A stretch of 64,000 bases of DNA from Streptomyces sp. CB01635 (GTDB lineage Bacteria; Actinomycetota; Actinomycetes; Streptomycetales; Streptomycetaceae), in assembly GCF_002803065.1 (NCBI RefSeq), contig NZ_NNBL01000009.1, positions 135,131 to 199,130 on the forward strand, given 5' to 3'. The notes under the pieces were generated by a model that was not told where the DNA came from, did not search any database, and saw nothing but the letters and a program-made list of their open reading frames with translations. Within the stretch, counting starts at the first letter, position 1; every line of letters begins with the position of its first letter. Shown here piece by piece: positions 50,945 to 59,633 of the stretch. The position numbers were made by a program, and so were the translations under genes.

Positions 50945-51053
50945 ACGGCGATTTCAGGAACGTAGTCCGGTCCCGGCAGGGATGGCAAGACCCCTGTCAG
51001 GAGCTGGAGTTCAGATCTCAGAATTCCGACGATCACCTGATGGGGACTGTTTC

Positions 51054-53615
51054 GTGAGCACTTCGCAAGGTTCGGACCGCGCGACACACGGGGCACGGGC
51101 GAAGGACTCCGCGTCCGGGGAACAGGCGTACAGAACAGTCGAGTTCGAGCGACGGCGGCTGCTGGTGGGCGGGGTGCCGAGGATCGTCATGGCCGGGGAG
51201 GTGCACTACTTCCGGCTGCGCCGCGAGGACTGGGCCGACCGGCTCGACAAGCTCGTGGCGGCAGGCTGCACCGCCGTCGCCAGTTACATGCCGTGGCTGG
51301 TGCACGAGACCCCGGACGGCGAGGTGGATCTGACGGGCGCCACGAGCGAGTACCGAGACCTCGCCCACTTCTTGGAACTGGCCGCCGAGCGCGACCTGTT
51401 GGTCATCGCGCGGCCCGGCCCGTTCGTGATGGCCGAGCTGAAGAACGAGGGCATACCCTTCCGGATCTACCGGGACCACCCCGATGCGGTGCCGATCGGT
51501 TGGGGCGGTGAACCGGCGACCTCCCGCACCCTCGACTACCTGGAGCCCGGCTATCTGGAGCAGGCCGAGCGCTGGTACGCCGAGATCATGCCGGTCCTCG
51601 CCGAGCGCCAGGTCACACGCGGTGGCCATGTCGCGGCGGTGCAGCTCGACAACGAGGTCGGGATGCTGTCGTGGGTCACCGGCACCCCCGAACTGACGGA
51701 CCGCACCCTCGACGCGCTCGCGGCGCGGTCCCTGGAGCGATGGGGCCGTGAGCGCTCCCACGAGCGCTACGGCGCCGACCCCGAGGACGCCAAGTCCTGG
51801 GCTGCGCAGTGGCGTTCGGGCGGCACCCTGTCCGGCACGGAGAATCAGCAGCTGGCGCTCCACCACGACCTCGGCGACCACCACCGCGACCGCTACGCCG
51901 CATATCTCCTGCACCTGCGCGAGGTGGCACAGCGCCACGGTATCGACGTGCCGTTCCTGGTAAATCTGCACGGCACGGGCGAGGGCCGCGGCCGGACGTA
52001 CCCGATCGGCATCAGCCAGCTCTCCCGCTCGTACGCCGGCGTGCCGGGCACCACATCCGGCTCCGATCACTACCTGGGTGATCTCACCGTCGAGAACGCC
52101 GCGGACCTGTACGTCATCAACGCCTTCACGGCCGCTGTGCACGACGCCGACCAGCCCCTGACCTCACTGGAGTTCGAGGCGGGCGGCGGCGACTACGGCG
52201 AGTGCATGAGCCGCCAGGTCACACCGGAAGCCCTCGACCTCAAGACGCGGATGTGTGTCGCACAGGGCAACCGCCTGATCAACTACTACCTGTTCGCCGG
52301 CGGCCACAACCCGCCGCTGGACGAGCCGGTCGGCGACGGCAACGACCGCATCGCATTCACCGGGGAACGCCATGGCTTCGCCGCCCCTGTCGACCCGGAG
52401 GGCGGGCTCAGCACGGCCTACCCGGCGCTGCGCGACGCGGTGCGGGCGGTCCGCGGGAACGAACACCTCCTCGCGAACATGGACGAGGAGTACGACGACA
52501 TCGTCCTCGGCTACGTACCGGACCACTATCTGACCGAGTACGCGCACCCCGACGCGGCCCGCCGCAAGGAACTCCGGGCCGATGTCGAGGTCTTCCGCGG
52601 TATGGGCCCGCGCGACATCCTGGCCCGTGCGCTGCTGCTCGGCGGGCACTCCTTCCCCGCGGTCGACCTCTCGGGCGCCGAGACGTCCTTCGGTGCCGGA
52701 CTCGACCCGGCCGGGCCCGCCCTTGCGCTGGCCACGCCCGTGGTCCTGGGGCGCGCCGTGCAGGAGCGGCTTGCCGCGTATGTGCGAGGCGGCGGGAGGC
52801 TGTTGCTGCACGGCAGGCTGCCGGTCCTGGACGACGACGGCACGCCGTGCACGGTGCTCGCGGATGCTCTCGGGCTCGCGGTCACCACGAAGGTGGACGG
52901 CGGCCCGCATCACTACCCGTCGGTCCGAGCCGCGCAATGGGCGGGGCAGCGGGCCGAGGTACGGGTCGGGTTCCTCGAGCGGCTGCGGGCCTCGGGCAGA
53001 ACGGAGGTCGAGCCGCTGGTGGTGGATGTGGCCGACGGCTCGCCGGTCGCGGTCGACGTCACCGTGGACGGTGGTGGGCGGGCGATCGTCCTGGCCTGCG
53101 ACTACCCATGCCATCTCGACTTCTGGCGAGCGCTGTTGGCCCGGCTCGGGGTGTCCCGCCGGATCGTCGCGGACGGCGCGACCCCCGGCCTTGCGACCAC
53201 GACCACCGCGGACGGCACGGGGCAGCGCCTGCTGCACCTGGTCAACGTGGCGCCGGTGGCGCAGCGGGTGACGCTGCAGATCGCCGGCCAGCCCTTCGCT
53301 GCCGGCGCTCCGGTCGAACTGTCCGCCCGCAGCGGGCTGATGCTGCCCGTCGACGTACGCCTGGAAGGCGGCCTGCTCCGGTGGGCGACGACCGAACTCG
53401 ACGGCCTCGCCGACGCCTCGACCGTGCTGCTGCGGCGCGGCGACGGGCCAGGCAGGGCGCTCATCGACACCGGCAGAGCGGTCGTCGCAGACGGCGATGC
53501 CGAGGTGACCAGCGTGGCAGGCGGCGGCGTACTCGTGAGCTGGCCGGGCGGCGCGGGCGGGGAGCAACTCCGGGTTGCGATCGTGCAGGAGGTGTCCGAT
53601 GGCGACGAGCGATGA
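51054..53615 (+). CDS. GH35-type beta-galactosidase-like glycosidase
   Basis: An 853-residue glycosidase. The N-terminal TIM barrel matches GH35: RIVMAGEVHYFRLRREDWADRL, YMPWLVHET, LLVIARPGPFVMAELKNEG. The probable acid/base is E201 in VQLDNEVGM. The nucleophile candidate is E373 or E375 in SLEFEAGGGDYGE. A glutamine-amidotransferase-like Rossmann module (about 510-640) and C-terminal beta domains follow. There is no signal peptide, so it is cytoplasmic. GTG 51054 has a weak ribosome site, but the frame upstream runs through the operators and the LacI gene. First gene of the rightward operon. Confidence 0.88.
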   Translation: MSTSQGSDRATHGARAKDSASGEQAYRTVEFERRRLLVGGVPRIVMAGEVHYFRLRREDWADRLDKLVAAGCTAVASYMPWLVHETPDGEVDLTGATSEYRDLAHFLELAAERDLLVIARPGPFVMAELKNEGIPFRIYRDHPDAVPIGWGGEPATSRTLDYLEPGYLEQAERWYAEIMPVLAERQVTRGGHVAAVQLDNEVGMLSWVTGTPELTDRTLDALAARSLERWGRERSHERYGADPEDAKSWAAQWRSGGTLSGTENQQLALHHDLGDHHRDRYAAYLLHLREVAQRHGIDVPFLVNLHGTGEGRGRTYPIGISQLSRSYAGVPGTTSGSDHYLGDLTVENAADLYVINAFTAAVHDADQPLTSLEFEAGGGDYGECMSRQVTPEALDLKTRMCVAQGNRLINYYLFAGGHNPPLDEPVGDGNDRIAFTGERHGFAAPVDPEGGLSTAYPALRDAVRAVRGNEHLLANMDEEYDDIVLGYVPDHYLTEYAHPDAARRKELRADVEVFRGMGPRDILARALLLGGHSFPAVDLSGAETSFGAGLDPAGPALALATPVVLGRAVQERLAAYVRGGGRLLLHGRLPVLDDDGTPCTVLADALGLAVTTKVDGGPHHYPSVRAAQWAGQRAEVRVGFLERLRASGRTEVEPLVVDVADGSPVAVDVTVDGGGRAIVLACDYPCHLDFWRALLARLGVSRRIVADGATPGLATTTTADGTGQRLLHLVNVAPVAQRVTLQIAGQPFAAGAPVELSARSGLMLPVDVRLEGGLLRWATTELDGLADASTVLLRRGDGPGRALIDTGRAVVADGDAEVTSVAGGGVLVSWPGGAGGEQLRVAIVQEVSDGDER

Positions 53616-54345
53616 GGCGCTGCTGACCGAAGCGCAGCGGGAGGAGTTCGACCGGCAAGGCTTTGTGGCCCTGGACCGGCTGACGTCCGCAGCGGAAGTG
53701 AGGGCTCTGCACGCAGCGTACGACCGCCTCTTCGAGGAGCGGGCGGGCATCACCGCGGGGGACCAGATCGAGCTGGCCGGCGAGGCGGACGGCGAACCAC
53801 TCCTTCCGCAGGTCCTCAACCCGGACCGCTATGCGCCCGAGCTGCGCGACACCGAGGCCTACCGCAACGCAGCCGTCGTTGCGCGCCGCCTGCTCGGCCC
53901 CGAAGTCGTCCCGACCGGCATGCACGCCATTCTCAAGCCCGCCCACCGCGGCGCCGAGACCCCCTGGCACCAGGACGAGGCGTACTGGAACCCGGACCAC
54001 GAGCACCGGGCGATCAGCATCTGGCTGCCACTTCAGCCCGCCACCCCGGCCAACGGCTGCATGGAGTTCGTGCCCGGCAGCCATCTCCTCCCGGTATTGC
54101 CACACAAGTTGATCAACCCGGACGCCCAAGGTCTCGTACTGGCCGACACCGGTGCCGTCTCCGAACGTGTGGCCTGCCCCCTGCCCGCAGGAGGAGCCAC
54201 CGTGCACGCCAACCGGACCATCCACTACGCGGGCCCGAACACGACGGGTGAGCCACGGCGTGCCCTGATCATGTCGTTCGCCGTCCCTTCACGGCCGCTC
54301 GCGGTCCCGCGTGAATTTCCGTGGCAGCGGCGCGAATTGCCCTGA
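53599..54345 (+). CDS. Phytanoyl-CoA dioxygenase-family oxygenase (second copy)
   Basis: A 248-residue Fe(II)/2-oxoglutarate oxygenase. Triad H124 and D126 in TPWHQDEAYWN, H209 in IHYAGPNTTG. Residues ISIWLPLQPATPANGCMEFVPGSH are typical of the family. ATG 53599 has AGGAGG upstream and overlaps the end of the GH35 gene by 17 bases, so the two are translationally linked. It is clearly different in sequence from the oxygenase at 43505 but has almost the same triad spacing, so the two may act on different positions of one substrate. Confidence 0.9.
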   Translation: MATSDEALLTEAQREEFDRQGFVALDRLTSAAEVRALHAAYDRLFEERAGITAGDQIELAGEADGEPLLPQVLNPDRYAPELRDTEAYRNAAVVARRLLGPEVVPTGMHAILKPAHRGAETPWHQDEAYWNPDHEHRAISIWLPLQPATPANGCMEFVPGSHLLPVLPHKLINPDAQGLVLADTGAVSERVACPLPAGGATVHANRTIHYAGPNTTGEPRRALIMSFAVPSRPLAVPREFPWQRRELP

Positions 54346-54426
54346 AAGCCGCAGCCACAGTCACGGCGATGTCACCCAATTCCCGCTCATTCCGGGCATG
54401 TTGTCCACGGAAGGAATCTTGAAGCG

Positions 54427-55530
54427 ATGACCTTGAGCATCGGTGTCCTGGGCCTCGGCAGCGTTTTCCAAGGCCCCTACTCCTCCCTCATCACCAAGCT
54501 GCAGCACGAAGGACGCGTCGAGCTGGTGGCGGGCTACGACCCGGACCCCGCCAAGCGGGCGACGGCCGCCGAGCGGTTCGGTATCGACACCTCCTTCGTG
54601 GGCCCCCAGGATCTGATCGGCCGTGCGGACCTGGACATCGTCCTCGTTCTGACCAGCATGAACGAGCACGGCTCGCTCGCCCGTGCCGCCCTGGAGGCCG
54701 GGAAGCACGTCCTGGTCGAGAAGCCCATGTCGACCTCCCTCGAAGAGGCCGCCGAGCTGATGCGGTACGCCGCCACGGCGCCCGGACAGCTGGTCTGCGC
54801 GCCGCATGTCGCGCTGTCCCCCACGTACCGCGAGATGCACCGGCGGGTGCGCGACGGCGAGATCGGAGACATCCATCTGGCCAGGGCACGGTACGGCTGG
54901 GCGGGGCCCTGGTGGGGACGCTGGTTCTACGAGCAGGGCGGCGGTGCGATGTTCGACCTCGGCGTCTACAACCTCACCAGCCTGTGCGGCTTCCTCGGCT
55001 CGGTGAAGCGGGTGACCGCGATGGTCGGCGTCGCCGTGCCGAAGCGCGAGGCGGAGGGCGAGAAGGTCACGGTCCGCTCCGACGACAACGCGCACATCGT
55101 CCTGGACTTCGGGGACGCCCGGTTCGCGTCCATTGCCACCGGCTTCACGCTGCAGAAGTACCGGTCGCCGGCCGTGGAGCTGTACGGCAGCGCCGGCACG
55201 ATGCAGATGCTGGGCGACGACTGGGCGCCCGAGGGCTTCGAGCAGTGGACCAATGCGCGCGGCTCCTGGGAGATCGTCGGCGAGTCCGACCCCAACTGGC
55301 CCTGGACCGACGGCCTGCGTCATCTCGTCGACTGCGTGGAGAACGGCACCCGTACGCTCACCCGGCCCGAGCACGCCTACCACGCCCTCGAAGTGATGCT
55401 GGCCGCCAAGCGGTCGGCGGAGGAGGGACGGGTCGTGGAGATCCGGAGCGCCTTCCCCGACTTCGCATACGACGGCGCAGAGCACACGGCGCAGGACGGC
55501 CGGGGCAAGCACGACCCGCGCTCGTCCTGA
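54427..55530 (+). CDS. Gfo/Idh/MocA family oxidoreductase
   Basis: A 367-residue NAD(P)-dependent sugar or inositol dehydrogenase-like protein. The N-terminal Rossmann segment is SIGVLGLGSVFQGPY. The family motif GKHVLVEKPMSTSLEEAAEL supplies the catalytic Lys (EKP). The C-terminal alpha/beta domain includes GGGAMFDLGVYNLTSLCGFLG. Such enzymes oxidise hydroxyls at C3 or C2 of sugars, epimerise them, or open glycosidic bonds oxidatively. It closes the rightward operon. Confidence 0.9.
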   Translation: MTLSIGVLGLGSVFQGPYSSLITKLQHEGRVELVAGYDPDPAKRATAAERFGIDTSFVGPQDLIGRADLDIVLVLTSMNEHGSLARAALEAGKHVLVEKPMSTSLEEAAELMRYAATAPGQLVCAPHVALSPTYREMHRRVRDGEIGDIHLARARYGWAGPWWGRWFYEQGGGAMFDLGVYNLTSLCGFLGSVKRVTAMVGVAVPKREAEGEKVTVRSDDNAHIVLDFGDARFASIATGFTLQKYRSPAVELYGSAGTMQMLGDDWAPEGFEQWTNARGSWEIVGESDPNWPWTDGLRHLVDCVENGTRTLTRPEHAYHALEVMLAAKRSAEEGRVVEIRSAFPDFAYDGAEHTAQDGRGKHDPRSS

Positions 55531-55533
55531 CCC

Positions 55534-55593
55534 GCAAAGGCAGCTGCCCCGGCCGGACCCTCACGGTGGTCCGGCCGGGGCAGCTGCCTTTGC
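55534..55593. terminator. Very strong bidirectional terminator
   Basis: A perfect 26-bp stem (55534-55559 and 55568-55593) with an 8-base loop fills the 66-bp gap between the convergent Gfo/Idh and permease genes. It separates the LacI and GntR units. Confidence 0.95.
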
Positions 55594-55596
55594 TGC

Positions 55597-56409
55597 TCAC
55601 TCGCGTACGGCTCCGGAGAGCATGCCCCGGATGAAGTGGCGCTGGAAGAACAGATAGAGCACGACGATCGGCAGCGAGATCAGCAGCGCCCCCGCGGACA
55701 GCAGATTGGCCTGCGTGCCATAGCGCGTGGAGAAGGCGCCGAGCCCGAGCGTCATCGGCTGGAGCCCCGGATCCGTCACCATGATCAGAGACAGGAAGTA
55801 GTCGTTCCAGGTCCACATGAAGCTCAGCAGGACCAGCGTGATCACGGCAGGGCGGGCGATGGGCAGATGAATCCGCCACAGCTGGGTCCAGGAGCCCGCC
55901 CCGTCCATCTCCGCCGACTCCGCGATGGCCCTCGGGACGGTCCGGAACGCGGCCCGCATCCAGAAGGCCCCGAAACTCACACCCATCCCGACGTGGATAA
56001 GGATGATGCCCCGATATGTGTCGGTCAGGCCGTATGCCAGGAAGTCGTAGTACAGCGGCACGACGATCGTCTCCGTGGGGATCATCAGTCCGAGCAGGAC
56101 CAGCGGGAACAGCCACTTCTCGCCGACGACACCGAGGACCCCGAAGGCGTATCCGCTGAGCACCGCGAGGACCGTCGAGATCACGACCACGCCGCCGCTG
56201 ATGATCAGGCTTGATTTCAGATAGTGGGTGAAGCCGGCCTGCTCCCAGGCGGTGGCGAAGTTGGCCCAGTGCAGCTCGCCGAGGGCGAGCGCCCCGGTGC
56301 CGTTCGGGCTGAGCGCCACACCGAGGACCCAGCCGACGGGGAAGAGCACGCCGAGAGCGAGCACCGTCAGGACCGCGTAGTTGAAGAACTTTTCCTTGGT
56401 GGAGATCAT
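55597..56409 (-). CDS. Carbohydrate ABC importer permease (MalG-like)
   Basis: A 270-residue class-1 sugar permease. Helices: FNYAVLTVLALGVLFPVGWVL, LIISGGVVVISTVLAVLSGYAF, PLVLLGLMIPTETIVVPLYY. The EAA loop AIAESAEMDGAGSWTQLWRIHLP binds a MsiK-type ATPase. It ends YLFFQRHFIRGMLSGAV. ATG 56409 overlaps the MalF-like stop by 4 bases. No ATPase gene is in the operon; Streptomyces sugar importers commonly share one MsiK encoded elsewhere. Confidence 0.93.
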   Translation of the reverse strand: MISTKEKFFNYAVLTVLALGVLFPVGWVLGVALSPNGTGALALGELHWANFATAWEQAGFTHYLKSSLIISGGVVVISTVLAVLSGYAFGVLGVVGEKWLFPLVLLGLMIPTETIVVPLYYDFLAYGLTDTYRGIILIHVGMGVSFGAFWMRAAFRTVPRAIAESAEMDGAGSWTQLWRIHLPIARPAVITLVLLSFMWTWNDYFLSLIMVTDPGLQPMTLGLGAFSTRYGTQANLLSAGALLISLPIVVLYLFFQRHFIRGMLSGAVRE

Positions 56410-57368
56410 CGGGACCTGTCCTCGGAGAGTCTGAGGATGGCCATGGACACGGCCAGGGAGACAAGGGCGATCACGACACCGACCGCAGCGGCGGTGCCGA
56501 TGTCGGGATTGGCGAAGGCGCGTTCGTACAGGACGGTCGTCGGGGTGACCGTCGAGGTGCCGGGACCGCCGTGTGTGGTGAGCCAGACGACGTCGAAGAC
56601 CCGGATCGCGCCGAGCGTGGTGAGGGTGAGGACAATGGCGAGGTGCCCGCGCAACCCGGGCAGAGTGATGGCGAAGAACTCCCGCACGGGTCCGGCGCCG
56701 TCCACCCGTACCGCGTCGTACAGCTCGGTCGGGATCGCCTGCGTGCCGGCGACGAAGAGCACCGTGCACAGGCCGAACGCGCCCCACGTGCCGATGAGGC
56801 CCAGGGCGGGCAGCGCCCAGGTGTAGTCGCTGAGCCAGCCCTGGGCCAGGGCCCCGAGGCCGATCGCGCGCAGGACCGAGTTGACCGGGCCCTGCGGGGC
56901 GTAGATCTGCTTCCACACGATCGCCGTGACGGCCGGGGTGAGCACCTGCGGCAGGAAGATGACCCAGCGGAAGACGGCGCTGCCGCGCACGTCCTTGCGC
57001 GAGGTGAGTGCCGCGCTGACCAGGCCGAGCACGATCGGCAGGAAGGAGAAGAACACCAGGAAGACGAGGGTGTGCTCGATGGCCTGGCGCAGTACCGGAT
57101 CGTTGACGAAGGCCGCGTAGTTCCCCAGGCCGTTCCACCGGGCCGGGGTGACGCCGTCCCAGTCGAAGAAGGAGACGTAGCCGCCCTGAACGGCCGGCAC
57201 GAGCACCACGACCGCGTACACGATCAGGGCCGGGGCGAGATACGCGAGGCCGAGCCAGGGACGCCGGCCGGACGCGGTACGGGACGTCCTGCGGTCGGCC
57301 GGACGGGAGACCGGGGCCGGGATGCCGTCCCGTACCGCGTCCGGCCGGCGCACGTCGACGGTGGTCAT
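56406..57368 (-). CDS. Carbohydrate ABC importer permease (MalF-like)
   Basis: A 320-residue class-1 sugar permease. It has a long polar N-terminal tail, the first helix LGLAYLAPALIVYAVVVLVPAVQGG, and the EAA loop IPTELYDAVRVDGAGPVREFFAITLPGL. ATG 57368 lies 5 bases after the stop of the binding protein. Works with the MalG-like subunit. Confidence 0.92.
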   Translation of the reverse strand: MTTVDVRRPDAVRDGIPAPVSRPADRRTSRTASGRRPWLGLAYLAPALIVYAVVVLVPAVQGGYVSFFDWDGVTPARWNGLGNYAAFVNDPVLRQAIEHTLVFLVFFSFLPIVLGLVSAALTSRKDVRGSAVFRWVIFLPQVLTPAVTAIVWKQIYAPQGPVNSVLRAIGLGALAQGWLSDYTWALPALGLIGTWGAFGLCTVLFVAGTQAIPTELYDAVRVDGAGPVREFFAITLPGLRGHLAIVLTLTTLGAIRVFDVVWLTTHGGPGTSTVTPTTVLYERAFANPDIGTAAAVGVVIALVSLAVSMAILRLSEDRSR

Positions 57369-57373
57369 CGTCG

Positions 57374-58762
57374 CTACCTCGCCATCTGTTCGCGCTGTTC
57401 CTGCCGGAACTTCGTGTAGTCGTCCTGAACGGCAGCCACGACCGCCGGGACCGAGGTCTTGTCCGCGAAGAGGTCCTGCATGTGCTGGACCATCGTGTTG
57501 ACCATGGTCGGTGTGGACCAGTCCATGTAGGGCACGGCCGTGTCGTCCTGCGCAACCTGCGCCACGTTGGCGACCTCGTCGGCCATGAGCTTCTCGTGGC
57601 CGGCCGGGAGACGCGAAGTGGCGAGCATCGGCATCGCCCCGGCCTCGACGGCGATCTCGGCGGCCTCCGGGCTCGCGGCGAAGTTCAGGAACGCGGCGGC
57701 CGCGTCCGGGTGCTTCGTCTTGGCAGAGATGGAGAAGTTGCTGGCGGCCGACATGGTGGCGACCGGTGCGCCGCCGTCGGCCCGCGGCAGGACGAACGAG
57801 CCGAACCGGTCGCCGTCGCCGGGCTTCGTGGGGAGGGTGCCCGAGTACTCGAAGCGGAAGAGTTGCTTTCCGTCGAGGTAGGACTGCATGGCGTCCGCGT
57901 AGGGGATCGCGGCGTAGTCCTTGGTGAGGTATCCCCTGTCCGACCACTTCTTGTAGGTGGTCACCGCCTCCCGGAAGCCGGTCTCCCGGACGGGGACATC
58001 GCCGTGCGAGTACGTGAAGTCGGCGATCTTCTGCTGGTCGCCCAGGGCGTCGGTCAGGGCGAAGAGGCCGGAGAGGACTCCGTTCCCCTCGACGTTGCCG
58101 AGCGAGAGCGGCGTGACGCCGGCCGCCTTTGCCTTGGCCAGCGTGCTCTCGAACTCGCCGAAGGTCTTGGGTACTTGAGCGTCGAGCTTCTTGAGGAGCG
58201 CACGGTTGTAATAGACCTCGATGATCGAACCCCGGGCGATGGGGGTGCCGAAGAGCGGGCCGGTGCCCATCTCACGGCCGTCGGGAGAGAAGGCGTGTTC
58301 GCGCTGGATCGAAACGGGGAACGACTTCTTCCAGCCGTAGGCATCCGCGTACCGGTCGAGATCGAGGACGAGGTTGCCGCGGACCAAGGTGCCCAGGGAC
58401 TGCCAACCGTTGTTGGCGGGGACGATGTCGGGCGGGCTGCCCGAACGTAGCTTCAGGGGCAGGGACTTCATGATGCTGTCGAAGTTCTGCGTGGTCTCGC
58501 TGACGTCGATCTGCGGGTACTTCTTCTCGAATGCCTCGATGACTCCGGTCATCCAGGCCTTGTCGGGTCCGCCGCCGAAGTAGTCGAGGACTTGGAGCCG
58601 GGCCGGGCCGATCGCGCCCGGACTGGTGACCACGGGGCCCTGCGCCGTTGCGCCGGCCCTGACGCCGGTGGACATGCCGGGCACGCAGGCGGTCAGTAAC
58701 GAGGCGGCGAGGAGCGGGGCGGCGAGGGTGCGGATCCACGATGGTCGCCTGCGTATGTGCAC
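57374..58762 (-). CDS. Sugar-binding lipoprotein, SBP family 1
   Basis: A 462-residue extracellular solute-binding lipoprotein. Basic start, hydrophobic core and lipobox LLTAC (C26). The mature part shows SBP_bac_1 features: LQVLDYFGGGPDKAWMTGVIEAFEKKYPQIDV, VPANNGWQSLGTLV and a late AAAFLNFAASPEAAEIAVEAGAMP. It binds a mono- or oligosaccharide for the MalFG-like permeases. GTG 58762 follows AGGAGG. The upstream gap holds an 18-bp operator shared with the nagB promoter. Confidence 0.92.
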   Translation of the reverse strand: MHIRRRPSWIRTLAAPLLAASLLTACVPGMSTGVRAGATAQGPVVTSPGAIGPARLQVLDYFGGGPDKAWMTGVIEAFEKKYPQIDVSETTQNFDSIMKSLPLKLRSGSPPDIVPANNGWQSLGTLVRGNLVLDLDRYADAYGWKKSFPVSIQREHAFSPDGREMGTGPLFGTPIARGSIIEVYYNRALLKKLDAQVPKTFGEFESTLAKAKAAGVTPLSLGNVEGNGVLSGLFALTDALGDQQKIADFTYSHGDVPVRETGFREAVTTYKKWSDRGYLTKDYAAIPYADAMQSYLDGKQLFRFEYSGTLPTKPGDGDRFGSFVLPRADGGAPVATMSAASNFSISAKTKHPDAAAAFLNFAASPEAAEIAVEAGAMPMLATSRLPAGHEKLMADEVANVAQVAQDDTAVPYMDWSTPTMVNTMVQHMQDLFADKTSVPAVVAAVQDDYTKFRQEQREQMAR

Positions 58763-58810
58763 GGCGCCTCCTGTCGCTGAGGGCGTGAGGTGCGGTGAGC
58801 TTAGGAGCGG

Positions 58811-58828
58811 GCAGACCAGTTAGTCCAG
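58811..58828 (-). promoter_or_regulatory. Candidate GntR operator (copy 1)
   Basis: On the minus strand this reads CTGGACTAACTGGTCTGC. It recurs with 15 of 18 bases identical upstream of the nagB-like gene (62800-62817). It sits 49 bp before the start of the sugar-binding protein and 61 bp before the divergent GntR gene. It contains an ACTGGTCT half-site similar to those known for DasR-type GntR regulators. Confidence 0.7.
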
Positions 58829-58889
58829 TGGTTGGTACGCTGGCATTTTCCTTGACCCGTGGGATCGGATGGTGGAGGGGGCGGGCCGC

Positions 58890-59618
58890 ATGGCCGACCA
58901 GGACGCGGCGAGTGGAGCCGTTGCCGCACAGACGTACCGCAAGCTCGACGACGCGCTGCGCCGAGGCGCCTACCCGCCCGGCCGCCGACTGCCCGGAGAG
59001 CGTGATCTCGCGGCCGCTCTCGGTGTGAGCCGCTCCACGCTGCGCCAGGCCCTGGGCGGGCTCGCGGCCGAGGGACGCCTCGAACGCTCCGCACAGCGCG
59101 GCTGGTTCGTCCCGCGCGAGGCGGTCGGCGAGCCGCCGAGCACGCTGCAGAGTTTCTCCGAGATGGCACGGGCCCGCGGGCTGACCGCGCAGGCCAGAAT
59201 CCTGACGCAGAAGGCGCGCCCGGCCGCTTTCGAGGAGGCGGAGCGGCTGCGGATCGCGCCGGCCGCCAGGGTCCTGGAGCTGCGGCGGCTGCGGTCCATG
59301 AACGGAGTGCCGATCTGTGTCGACCTCAGCGTCGTCGCCCACGCGGACGCGCTGGCCTCGTACGACATGACGGACCGCTCGCTGTACGAGGTCCTGGAAG
59401 CGGAGTGCGGGCTGTCCGTGGCGCGCAGCACGTACACGGTACGGGCCGATGCCGCGGACGAGGAGACGGCGGCGCTGCTCGACGTCGAGCCCGGAGTACC
59501 GGTGCTCATCGGCGACGAGGTGGCGTACACAGCGGACGAGACACCGGTGCTGACCGGGCGGGCGGTCTACCGCAGCGACGCGTATCGCTTCCAGGCGGAC
59601 CTGTTCCGGCCGGCCTGA
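58890..59618 (+). CDS. GntR-family regulator with UTRA domain
   Basis: A 242-residue HutC/DasR-class GntR regulator. Winged helix: LRRGAYPPGRRLPGERDLAAALGVSRSTLRQALGGLAAEGRLE. The UTRA effector domain follows, with FSEMARARGLTAQARIL, LELRRLRSMNGVPICVDLSVV and LYEVLEAECGLSVARSTYTV. UTRA domains of this class bind phosphosugars such as GlcN-6-P. ATG 58890 is chosen for its GGAGGGGGC region rather than ATG 58869. It is divergent from the sugar importer and 15 bp from the convergent kinase gene. Confidence 0.9.
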   Translation: MADQDAASGAVAAQTYRKLDDALRRGAYPPGRRLPGERDLAAALGVSRSTLRQALGGLAAEGRLERSAQRGWFVPREAVGEPPSTLQSFSEMARARGLTAQARILTQKARPAAFEEAERLRIAPAARVLELRRLRSMNGVPICVDLSVVAHADALASYDMTDRSLYEVLEAECGLSVARSTYTVRADAADEETAALLDVEPGVPVLIGDEVAYTADETPVLTGRAVYRSDAYRFQADLFRPA

Positions 59619-59633
59619 ACACCGCGCAGCGCG

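Noticed and set aside
49959..51053. 365-residue N-terminal extension of the GH35 frame
   Set aside because: It runs antisense through the LacI gene and through both operators; GH35 homology starts after 51054.
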